Source: Planctomycetota bacterium
GTDB lineage: Bacteria > Planctomycetota > Phycisphaerae > WQYP01
NCBI GenBank assembly: GCA_021828925.1
Contig: JAJZCT010000023.1
Location: 1-13,736, forward strand
DNA: 13,736 nt
Reading direction: 5' to 3'
Every line of letters begins with the position of its first letter. The stretch's first letter is position 1. The notes below the pieces were generated by a model. The model worked only from the letters and a program-made list of their open reading frames with translations, had not been told where the DNA came from and did not search any database. This document shows, piece after piece, positions 7,787 to 13,736 of the stretch. Position numbers and translations under genes: made by a program.

Positions 7787-8635
7787 ATGTCCATTAATAT
7801 CTTATGCCTGGGCGATATTGTCGGCCGGCCTGGCCGGCAAGTTATCATGGAAATGCTGCCGGATTTTATTAAATCCCGCGGCATTGATCTGGTGGTGGCC
7901 AATGCGGAGAATTCCGCCGGTGGTTCCGGTTTGACTCCGGCTATTTTTGAAAAATTACTGGCTTCGGGTGTAAACGTATGCACGATGGGGGATCATACCT
8001 ATCGGCGGCGGGAAGTCATTAAACTGCTGGAAACATCGAATCAGTTAATACGCCCCGGCAACTTTCCGAAGGAAAGTATTGGTAAAGGCTGGACGCTGGC
8101 CAAAACGGCCGGCGGTGTGAGCGTGGCGGTTTTGCAGGTTATGGGCCGGGTATATATGGATCCCATTGACAGTCCCTACCCGGCCATTGACCGCATGTTG
8201 GAGGAAGTGCCGCGTGATGTTCTGGTGCGCGTGGTGGATTTTCATGCCGAGGCCAGCAGTGAAAAAGTTGGCATGGGCTGGTACCTGGATGGTCGCGTGT
8301 CGGTCTGCTTTGGTACCCACACCCACACGCCCACCGCCGATGCCCGCGTGCTGCCGGGCGGAACCGCGTTTATTTCTGATGTCGGCATGACCGGCCCGTA
8401 TGCCAGTGTGCTGGGGCGACGGACCGAGCGGGTGCTGAAATTTTTCACTACCAGCATGCCGCAGATGTTTGACGTGGCCACGGGTGATCCGCGCATGAGC
8501 GGTATTCTGGCCACCATTGATGAAAAAACCGGCAAAGCGGTTTCCATTCAGCGCGTGGAAGTTCATGGTACCGAACAAACCGTCGCCTACGATGCCGACG
8601 ATCACCGCCCGGGCTACCGCAAAGCGGACTATTAG
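7787..8635 (+). CDS. ymdB: YmdB-type metallophosphoesterase (TIGR00282 family)
   Basis: A 282-residue calcineurin-like phosphoesterase of the YmdB group, whose Bacillus subtilis member is a 2',3'-cyclic nucleotide phosphodiesterase affecting biofilm and motility choice. Metal-site residues in order: Asp10 (CLGDIVG), Glu41-Asn42 (ANAENSAGG), Asp69-His70 (TMGDHTYRR), His153 (VDFHAEASSEK), and His178/His180 (GTHTHTPTADARVLPGG). The family pattern has Asn, not Asp, before the catalytic His, so Asp69 is a substitution at a metal ligand. The rest, including DVGMTGPYASVLGR, fits closely and the length is normal. I chose the ATG at 7787, with GGAAAGGA about 13 bases upstream; an in-frame TTG at 7775 sits directly against that site and is less likely. 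Third gene of the operon. E. coli has an unrelated gene also called ymdB. Confidence 0.9.
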   Translation: MSINILCLGDIVGRPGRQVIMEMLPDFIKSRGIDLVVANAENSAGGSGLTPAIFEKLLASGVNVCTMGDHTYRRREVIKLLETSNQLIRPGNFPKESIGKGWTLAKTAGGVSVAVLQVMGRVYMDPIDSPYPAIDRMLEEVPRDVLVRVVDFHAEASSEKVGMGWYLDGRVSVCFGTHTHTPTADARVLPGGTAFISDVGMTGPYASVLGRRTERVLKFFTTSMPQMFDVATGDPRMSGILATIDEKTGKAVSIQRVEVHGTEQTVAYDADDHRPGYRKADY

Positions 8636-9019
8636 GAAAATGCTAATGAGCCGCACTAAAAACCCACAGAAAGAAAGCTTGCCACTTATCGCAAAGATCA
8701 TCGCACGGTGATGGAATATCCGCATGCCTTCCCAAAAAAACGGGCCGATGAAAAAGGTCAGGATAACCCGACGGGAGCGACGAAAATCAATGGTCGCGGT
8801 AAGGTCCGGCCGCGCGGAAATGAGTGCGGCAAAACTCAAGACGATAAAAATGCGAGGGCACTTCCGCAGGAATTCTATATTGGCGCTGGGCATGAAGGTA
8901 AACCGTCATTGGATCGGCACCATTCATTTTACGTGCCCATCCGATGCCGGGATCGGCCAATAGCCTTTTCAGGCGATCCAGTGTCGAACGGCGCTTGAGC
9001 ACCCGGGCTGCATCGGTAA
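8636..9019. other. 384-bp convergent region without a confident gene
   Basis: This lies between the ends of ymdB and pspA. On the plus strand AGGA eight bases before an ATG at 8646 opens a 21-codon ORF (MSRTKNPQKESLPLIAKIIA, stop 8709-8711) that could be a cut-off gene start. On the minus strand two overlapping frames use the codons usual in this window: one just after the pspA stop (HRKPKLITDAARVLKRRSTL; GTG at 9002, stop near 8787) and one from an ATG at 8893 with hydrophobic stretches (VILTFFIGPFFWEGM) that runs into the antisense of ymdB. None has both a good start and a sensible end. No terminator hairpin with a T-run was seen. It may be decayed coding sequence. Confidence 0.4.
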
Positions 9020-9727
9020 TCAGCTTGGGTTTGCGGTGTCACCGGCACCGAGTTGAGGCGGGGCTTTGCCCTCAAACTCCGCGAGGGCCTGTTCTGCCAT
9101 GGCTTTCTGTTCGCGCTCCTTGATGTCAAGGTCTGTAAGCGACATTGAGTCGCGTGCTACGCGAATCCGTCCCGCCGCCTTGGATCGTTCATCCTCTACC
9201 ATTTCGCGCAGGCGCGAGAGGGTGTCGCCACTGGCACCGGCCCCGGTCACCATGCCCGAGGCGGTTTCTGTCAGCTCCGCCATCGCTTTTTTTACCTTTA
9301 AATCGTCGATCGACTGCTTGAGTGACTCTATTTTCTGGCGGGCCGCCTCGACGGCCACATCGCGCTGGCGAATCAGCGTGCTATAGGTCTCTTCCGCGGC
9401 ACCGAGTTGTCGCCGGTTTTCCTCCAGCTCATGCGCTGTGGTTTTGAGCCGCAACGCATACTGTGCCGCCAGGTCGCGGTTTCCTGCCCGCAAATGGGCG
9501 CTGGTACGGGCTTGAAGTTCCTGTTGATCGTTCTCCAGTGTTTTAACACGCGACATCAGCCGCTCGCACAGTCCCGCGTGAGCGGCCAATCCTTTGTTAA
9601 ACTTGCCGATCTGAGCGCGAACATTCTCCTTTTCCACCTCCAGAAGCATCTCGGGGTTCCGTCGCTCGATACTGGAAACCGACGTGCCCAGAACCCCCTT
9701 GAACAAATTGCCGATTCGTTTCAACAT
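9020..9727 (-). CDS. pspA: PspA/IM30-family membrane-stress protein
   Basis: A 235-residue protein of the ESCRT-III-like PspA/IM30(Vipp1)/LiaH family, which polymerises on the inner face of the cytoplasmic membrane and limits proton leakage or remodels the membrane. The N-terminus (MLKRIGNLFKGVLGTSVSS) can form an amphipathic membrane-binding helix. It is followed by RRNPEMLLE and a long heptad-rich, Glu/Lys/Arg/Ala coiled coil to about residue 150, then a Gly-rich break (SGMVTGAGASG) and more helix. Length is normal. The ATG is preceded by AGGA at good spacing. It begins 41 bp after the flotillin gene on the same strand and closes the NfeD-flotillin-PspA operon. I saw no PspF-type sigma-54 regulator gene in the window. 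Confidence 0.9.
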   Translation of the reverse strand: MLKRIGNLFKGVLGTSVSSIERRNPEMLLEVEKENVRAQIGKFNKGLAAHAGLCERLMSRVKTLENDQQELQARTSAHLRAGNRDLAAQYALRLKTTAHELEENRRQLGAAEETYSTLIRQRDVAVEAARQKIESLKQSIDDLKVKKAMAELTETASGMVTGAGASGDTLSRLREMVEDERSKAAGRIRVARDSMSLTDLDIKEREQKAMAEQALAEFEGKAPPQLGAGDTANPS

Positions 9728-9768
9728 AATCTATTCCTGTCTTATATATCCTCGAATGAGTACGCCGT

Positions 9769-11469
9769 TTAAGCGCCCTGGGTTGCATCAACTTCCGGAC
9801 TGGGATTCTCGGTCGCGGGCTTTTCATCGACCGTTTTTCGGACAGCGCCGTCTGTTGCAAACCGTCCAAGATACTCCGGCAACTCGACTCCGCCGATATC
9901 GCGCATCACCTGCATCATTGGCGGCATGCTTCGCGCCATCCCCTGCAGAAAGTTCGACGCCGCATTGCCGTTAGAGCCGGAGTGGCCATTTTCCCACACC
10001 ACCACTTTATCAAATTTAATATTGGAAATGGCCGTAGCCGCAGTTTCCGCCAGTTTGTCCATGTGTTCCAACATGAGCATCTGGAAGGCTTTGTCCGATC
10101 CGCCGCAGGCGTCGATAATCATTTTCAGGCCCTCGGCTTTTTTCGCCAGTGTTTCATATTGTCCACGGGCTTCGGCGTCAATTTTTACAAAAATCGCATT
10201 GGCCTCCGCTTCCGCTTCCAGTCGCCGCTTTTCCGCGGCGGCTTGAGCATCGACGAGAATCTTCGCTTTTTCAACCTTGGCAGGAGCTTCGACCGCGGCG
10301 ATCTGCTGCGCTTCGACCAGTTGGGCTTTTGCCATGGCCGCTTTTGCCAACGCCAGATTCTGGGCCTCTTCGACCGCCGCATCGGCCTGACGCTTCATAA
10401 TTTCAGCGGCCCGATAGGCCTCGGCCTGCCTGATTTGCAGTTCGGATTGAGCCGATGCAATATTGGCTTGTGCCTTGCTCTCTCCGGCAATTGCGACGGC
10501 GTTGGCATCCGCCACGGCGATACGCTTGGCCTGATCCGCTTCCGCAACCTCAATATCGCGCTGAAAACTAGCCTTCTGTTCGGCGACTTTTTTCTCCTTG
10601 TCCAGTTCGGCAAAGCGGACGATCTGATCACGCTGCGACGTGGCCTCCCCGATTTTCTGGTCGCGTTCCAGTTCCGCGACACGAACGGCCTGATCTTTTT
10701 GGGCTTCGTGCAGGCCGATGTCCTTGAGTTTCTGGGCGTTGGCAACCTGAATGGCTTTTTCGCGTTCGGCGTCCGCCACGCCTCCCGCTCCCAGTTTTTC
10801 CTGCTGGGCGACATCCACCATGGCCTGTTGCACCGCCTGCGAGGCGGCTTTCTTGCCGATCGCCACGATATAGCCGGATTCATCATTAATATCTGTAATG
10901 TTCACATTAATGAGCACCAGTCCCAGTTTGTTAAGCTCCGGCTCCAGTGAAAGTTGAATGTTCTTAAGGAACTGCTCGCGGTGTCGTGCAATATCCTCGA
11001 TTTTCATGGAGGCTATCACATCACGAAATTGTCCGAAAATAATGTGTTCCAGACGCTCCTGAATGCGCTTCATGTCGAGCCCCAACAAGCGGATGGCCGC
11101 GTTTTGCATCAATTCAGGCGTGGTGCCAATTGCCACGGTAAACACACTCGGTACGCTCACACGGATATTTTCAATGGATAGGGCGCCGGAGAGCGGGATT
11201 TCTATCTGTAACGGTTCGAGGCTCAGGAACGAGCAGTCCTGTATCAGTGGCAGAACAAAGGCGGCGCCGCCGTGAATACACCGGGCCGTGTTTCCGCCGC
11301 CGACTCGACCGTAGATTACCAGTATTCGGTTGCTCGGACAGCGCTTGTATCGGCTAAGCGCCAGCAGAACGAAAGAGAAAAAAACGATTGCAACAAAAGC
11401 GCTCAGTATGCCGATCCACTGACCGCCTGTAACGACCGCTGCCGGAAGCATAAACGCCAGGGGAATCAT
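9769..11469 (-). CDS. floT: flotillin (SPFH-domain membrane scaffold, FloT/YqiK type)
   Basis: A 566-residue flotillin, which oligomerises on the membrane into rings that organise lipid microdomains. One N-terminal transmembrane helix (about residues 15-40, GGQWIGILSAFVAIVFFSFV) is followed by RYKRCPSNRILVIYGRVGGG, the SPFH/band-7 domain (about 47-210, with LNKLGLVLINVNITDIND), and a very long Ala/Glu/Lys coiled coil with many EA and AE repeats (about 215-480). The C-terminal part resembles other flotillins (SNIKFDKVVVWENG) and ends in a Pro/Glu-rich tail. The ATG has GGAG seven bases upstream. It starts 20 bp after the NfeD/YqiJ-like gene, an arrangement known from yuaF-floT and yqiJ-yqiK pairs. 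Long ORFs on the opposite strand are shadows of its coiled coil. Confidence 0.93.
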   Translation of the reverse strand: MIPLAFMLPAAVVTGGQWIGILSAFVAIVFFSFVLLALSRYKRCPSNRILVIYGRVGGGNTARCIHGGAAFVLPLIQDCSFLSLEPLQIEIPLSGALSIENIRVSVPSVFTVAIGTTPELMQNAAIRLLGLDMKRIQERLEHIIFGQFRDVIASMKIEDIARHREQFLKNIQLSLEPELNKLGLVLINVNITDINDESGYIVAIGKKAASQAVQQAMVDVAQQEKLGAGGVADAEREKAIQVANAQKLKDIGLHEAQKDQAVRVAELERDQKIGEATSQRDQIVRFAELDKEKKVAEQKASFQRDIEVAEADQAKRIAVADANAVAIAGESKAQANIASAQSELQIRQAEAYRAAEIMKRQADAAVEEAQNLALAKAAMAKAQLVEAQQIAAVEAPAKVEKAKILVDAQAAAEKRRLEAEAEANAIFVKIDAEARGQYETLAKKAEGLKMIIDACGGSDKAFQMLMLEHMDKLAETAATAISNIKFDKVVVWENGHSGSNGNAASNFLQGMARSMPPMMQVMRDIGGVELPEYLGRFATDGAVRKTVDEKPATENPSPEVDATQGA

Positions 11470-11489
11470 CGTGTTGCTCCTTTGCTTTT

Positions 11490-12221
11490 TTAAAAGTCGA
11501 TCCGAGTTGGCACGGATGACGCCGACGACACCTCTAGGATACCCGGTTTCTGCACGCCCACAACTATAATTTCTTCTCCCGTTTTAATCTCTTCGGGCTG
11601 ATAAGTTACCGCACTGTATTCCATGGTCCTCCCCTGCATCCTTACCAGAACTTTTCCGATTCCAGTGTTCCGCGGTGGAATCGAAAGGTAGACCGAACCC
11701 GTGGAACCGATTGCCTCCACCGTATTGATGGTTCCGTCCGAATCCATCGACAGTAGAAGATGAAGCAATGAAGCGACCAGAAGGCTTGCGCCGATTGCGC
11801 TCAGAGACGCCAATGGCAAGACCAGCCAAACTGTCCAGTTTTGTGACATTGCGGCCAAACCGACCAGGCCAAAAGCGGTGACCCCGGTCACGATTCCCTG
11901 AAAACTCAGCATTGTCACAAGCCATGACTGTAACACTGGTGCCCAGTGCCCGGTCTGTCCGGGGCTGCTGCTCTGGTGGGCGAGAACATGAGATACAGCC
12001 TGCTTGCCTCCAAGGCTGCGGGCCAGATGGCCGCGAAAGCCACCCGCCTGTGCCGGTGCGGAATGAGTGCCTGGAGTCAAATGGTTCGCGTGCACACCGG
12101 GGGACGAACTATGGTGCATGCCGGCATGATGCCCGCCCAAGCCAAGAAGTTGCAGAAAAAACAGGCACAAAAATAAAGTGCCGCCTGCAACGGCGCAAAT
12201 CAGAAAAAGCGTGCCAAGCAT
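11490..12221 (-). CDS. NfeD/YqiJ-like OB-fold membrane protein, flotillin partner
   Basis: A 243-residue membrane protein encoded directly before a flotillin, where NfeD-type proteins are usually found; they help assemble or regulate flotillin rafts. It has an N-terminal helix (LGTLFLICAVAGGTLFLCLF), an unusual loop with about eleven His (HHAGMHH, VHANH), two closely spaced transmembrane helices (SWLVTMLSFQGIVTGVTAFG and WLVLPLASLSAIGASLLVAS), and a C-terminal beta-rich OB-like domain (IGSTGSVYLSIPPRNTGIGK to EEIIVVGVQKPGILEV). I chose the ATG at 12221, where the first helix begins; GGGAG lies 13 bases upstream, rather far. The frame is open to GTG 12320, but those 33 codons are polar and contain a perfect inverted repeat, so I treat them as leader. 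The layout is closer to E. coli YqiJ than to classical NfeD with a ClpP-like domain. Confidence 0.8.
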   Translation of the reverse strand: MLGTLFLICAVAGGTLFLCLFFLQLLGLGGHHAGMHHSSSPGVHANHLTPGTHSAPAQAGGFRGHLARSLGGKQAVSHVLAHQSSSPGQTGHWAPVLQSWLVTMLSFQGIVTGVTAFGLVGLAAMSQNWTVWLVLPLASLSAIGASLLVASLLHLLLSMDSDGTINTVEAIGSTGSVYLSIPPRNTGIGKVLVRMQGRTMEYSAVTYQPEEIKTGEEIIVVGVQKPGILEVSSASSVPTRIDF

Positions 12222-12256
12222 AAAATCAGGCGGACTCCCGTTAGACCTCTGGGAGC

Positions 12257-12276
12257 GGATCAAGCATTCTTGATCC
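12257..12276. repeat. perfect 8-bp inverted repeat in the leader of the flotillin operon
   Basis: GGATCAAG, a CATT loop and CTTGATCC stand 36 bases upstream of the chosen ATG of the NfeD-like gene. It could be an operator or a short leader hairpin. There is no T-run after it in either direction, so it is not a classical terminator. Confidence 0.45.
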
Positions 12277-12600
12277 CCTTGGCGGATTATCCATCGGTTT
12301 TCAATATCATTCAAGTGCACAATTCCTACTTCTTATCAATGGATCCAGCGCTGTCCATGCGCCACTGCCTTGTAAGCTTTTACGGGGCCGCGCCGAGCCG
12401 CATTTCTGCCGCACTGACATACTACAGAGGACAATTGTGAACTGCGGTTGATTCTCGAAAGCCTGACGGAATTTTGCTTTTCATTTCAAGGCAACTCATG
12501 GATCATTTCACAAACGGTTGGGGGCGAGGTCAGTTAAGGCCGGCCTGATGCATCGGGCAGCCCTGACGCGCCGGAACTTGGACAGCTAATCTCATTTTTG
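12277..12600. other. intergenic stretch upstream of the flotillin operon
   Basis: No coding frame with family likeness or a good start was found. This stretch should contain the promoter of the leftward NfeD-flotillin-PspA operon, but I found no convincing -35/-10 pair and no -24/-12 (sigma-54) element by eye. The open minus-strand frame that crosses its right part to 12534 is the run-out of the ATPase relic. Confidence 0.4.
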
Positions 12601-13118
12601 CATTTTTTGATCTGGTAAGCGCGCACGAAAAACTCCGGTGAAAATACGCGTCCGATCGGGCGGAGATTTTTCAGAGGAGCCGCGAATTCGTTGTGTTTAT
12701 CGATCTGGATTTTTGAGCGGGTTCCAGATCTCAAGTCGCATAGGAGGCGGCTAATCCGGTTCAACGAACGACCACTCTCCGTAAAACATGCGACCTGATT
12801 GGCGGGGGCCGTTTCGGTCGGGAGGCCAGGCAGTTCCTTATCATGCGCGAGGTTGTCGATGCCGCAATGGGCTGAATCGGCCAATTCATCGCCAAGGTGC
12901 GGCGGTACATCGGGATACTCCTGGGTCTGTCCTTGCTGCGCGACATCATCAAAACTGAAACAGGGCCACCCGAACGGGGATTTTGGGCGGCCATGGTTTT
13001 GCCCATTTGCCGTGCACCAGTTACCACGTCCACAGGAAAGACCTTCAATGCCGCGTCCAGGTGCGTCGCCAGAGCGCCTGTTGGCAATGTATCGATTGCA
13101 TGAATGCAATCGATACAT
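12601..13118 (-). pseudogene. relic of an AAA_14/DUF4143 ATPase, broken across frames
   Basis: Pieces of a DUF4143-type P-loop ATPase are spread over two minus-strand frames. RYI (about 13107-13115) is in one frame; ALATHLDAALKVFPVDVV followed by the Walker A stretch TGARQMGKT is in a second (about 12985-13075); then FSFDDVAQQGQTQEYPDV, the strand typical of AAA_14 after the P-loop, is back in the first (about 12904-12957). Further down, FTESGRSLNRISRLL resembles the helix-turn-helix-like part of DUF4143. The family is usually near 400 residues; about 170 codons remain here, so the middle (Walker B region, arginine finger) is also missing. Frameshifts plus an internal deletion make it non-functional. 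The N-terminal match is strong, the C-terminal match weak, and the left boundary is approximate. Confidence 0.6.
13087..13118. repeat. perfect palindrome, 15-bp arms and 2-base centre
   Basis: ATGTATCGATTGCAT, GA and ATGCAATCGATACAT pair without a mismatch over 32 bases. It lies at the very start of the ATPase relic: its right end is an ATG on the minus strand. There is no T-run on either side, so it is unlikely to be an intrinsic terminator. An operator, a recombination site or a mobile-element end are possible. Confidence 0.7.
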
Positions 13119-13130
13119 CAATTGAAGACG

Positions 13131-13153
13131 ATCTATTGACAGCGCCAATAGAT
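13131..13153. repeat. 8-bp inverted repeat with a 7-base loop
   Basis: ATCTATTG (13131-13138) and CAATAGAT (13146-13153) flank ACAGCGC. It lies 12 bases beyond the large palindrome, between the ATPase relic and the end of bcp. It could be a weak hairpin downstream of bcp, but no T-run follows it in the direction of bcp transcription. Confidence 0.4.
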
Positions 13154-13208
13154 TGTTAAGCCTTAAAAGATCTATGGGCTTGGGCAATCAAACATGTACT
13201 GCAACGAC

Positions 13209-13676
13209 TCATGCGATTGCCGCCAATGCCGCCAGTACCTCGCTGTGATGATCTTCAACTTTTACTTTGGGGAAAATCTTGGCGATTTTGCCTTTGCCGT
13301 CAATGATAAACGTGGTGCGTTCAATGCCCATATATTTTTTGCCGTACATGGATTTTTCCTTCCATACGCCATACGCTTCGGCTACCGCGTGGTCGATATC
13401 CGCGAGCAAGGCAAAGGGCAGATTGAATTTTTTCTGGAATTTCTCATGGCTCGCTACATTGTCCGGGCTTACACCAAGCACCACCGCCCCGGCCTTTTCC
13501 AGATCTGCAATGCCGTCACGGAAATTGCAGGCCTCTTTGGTGCAGCCGGGCGTATCATCCTTGGGGTAAAAATAAAGGACGATTTTTTTCCCTTTTAAGT
13601 CCTTCAAACAGATCGTTTGACCGCCGGTGCTGGAAAGTGAAAATGCGGGGGCCGGATCTTTTTCCTTGAGAGTCAT
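13209..13676 (-). CDS. bcp: thioredoxin-dependent peroxiredoxin, BCP/PrxQ type
   Basis: A 155-residue cytoplasmic peroxiredoxin that reduces hydrogen peroxide and organic peroxides and is recycled by thioredoxin. The active-site motif [18 protein letters not shown] holds the peroxidatic Cys45 and, five residues on, the resolving Cys50 of the atypical two-Cys BCP subgroup. The thioredoxin fold continues through [32 protein letters not shown] and [13 protein letters not shown]. Length is normal and complete. The ATG has GGA about nine bases upstream after an A/T-rich leader. Its stop lies 90 bases from the ATPase relic; only about 60 bases of its upstream region are in the window, with no other gene in them. 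Confidence 0.95.
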   Translation of the reverse strand: MTLKEKDPAPAFSLSSTGGQTICLKDLKGKKIVLYFYPKDDTPGCTKEACNFRDGIADLEKAGAVVLGVSPDNVASHEKFQKKFNLPFALLADIDHAVAEAYGVWKEKSMYGKKYMGIERTTFIIDGKGKIAKIFPKVKVEDHHSEVLAALAAIA

Positions 13677-13736
13677 AATAAAATTCCTTTTAATTCAAGC
13701 CACTGCTCAACTTTGTGCCCAATAGTAGGCGCGGGG

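Noticed and set aside
8045..8893. 282-codon minus-strand ORF overlapping ymdB
   Set aside because: Most of it is antisense to a well-supported gene. Only its first 80 codons lie outside, and they are noted in the description of 8636-9019.
9982..10950. 322-codon plus-strand ORF opposite the flotillin gene
   Set aside because: It is a Phe/Leu/Gly-rich antisense of the Ala/Glu/Lys coiled coil, a common artefact; the flotillin reading is certain.
12222..12320. 33-codon extension of the NfeD/YqiJ-like protein to GTG 12320
   Set aside because: It is polar, puts the first membrane helix away from the N-terminus, and overlaps a perfect inverted repeat that looks regulatory.
12534..13187. 217-codon minus-strand ORF as an intact gene
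   Set aside because: Only parts of it resemble AAA_14/DUF4143, and the Walker A stretch lies in another frame, so it is better read as part of a pseudogene.

Overview
The window looks like chromosomal DNA of a Gram-negative-type bacterium, most likely a planctomycete (Planctomycetota, perhaps Phycisphaerae). The LptD-family protein and a second predicted beta-barrel imply an outer membrane. The paired small membrane proteins in front of a YmdB-type phosphoesterase resemble planctomycete gene sets as I remember them. The taxon is inferred; no rRNA or other marker is present. I found no tRNA, rRNA, CRISPR array or intact mobile element.

Layout. (1) Positions 1-5464, minus strand, form an envelope operon reading leftwards: an LptD-like LPS-export barrel, an unrecognised outer-membrane barrel, and an M48-type membrane metalloprotease. 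The protease runs off the left edge and carries a frameshift near 437-445; its HEVGH motif is found only after changing frame. (2) Positions 5465-5792 are a divergent intergenic region with a TATAAT box facing right. (3) A glyoxalase-fold ring-cleaving dioxygenase-like gene lies at 5793-6764. (4) Positions 6812-8635 hold a doubtful short ORF, a good promoter candidate, two small membrane proteins joined by an ATGA overlap, and the YmdB-like phosphoesterase. (5) Positions 8636-9019 have no confident gene. (6) Positions 9020-12221, minus strand, form a membrane-stress operon: an NfeD/YqiJ-like OB-fold membrane protein with a His-rich loop, a flotillin, and a PspA/IM30 protein. (7) Positions about 12277-13208 contain no intact gene, but they hold the frame-broken relic of an AAA_14/DUF4143 ATPase and two inverted repeats, one a perfect palindrome with 15-bp arms. 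(8) A bacterioferritin comigratory protein-type peroxiredoxin (bcp) lies at 13209-13676, minus strand.

Functionally the window is dominated by envelope building and protection: LPS export with possible barrel quality control, flotillin/NfeD/PspA membrane maintenance, and peroxide detoxification. I did not see a clear undescribed system. The items most worth checking are the membrane protease beside LptD, the unknown barrel between them, the His-rich NfeD partner, the Asn-to-Asp change at a metal ligand of the phosphoesterase, and the palindrome at the start of the ATPase relic.
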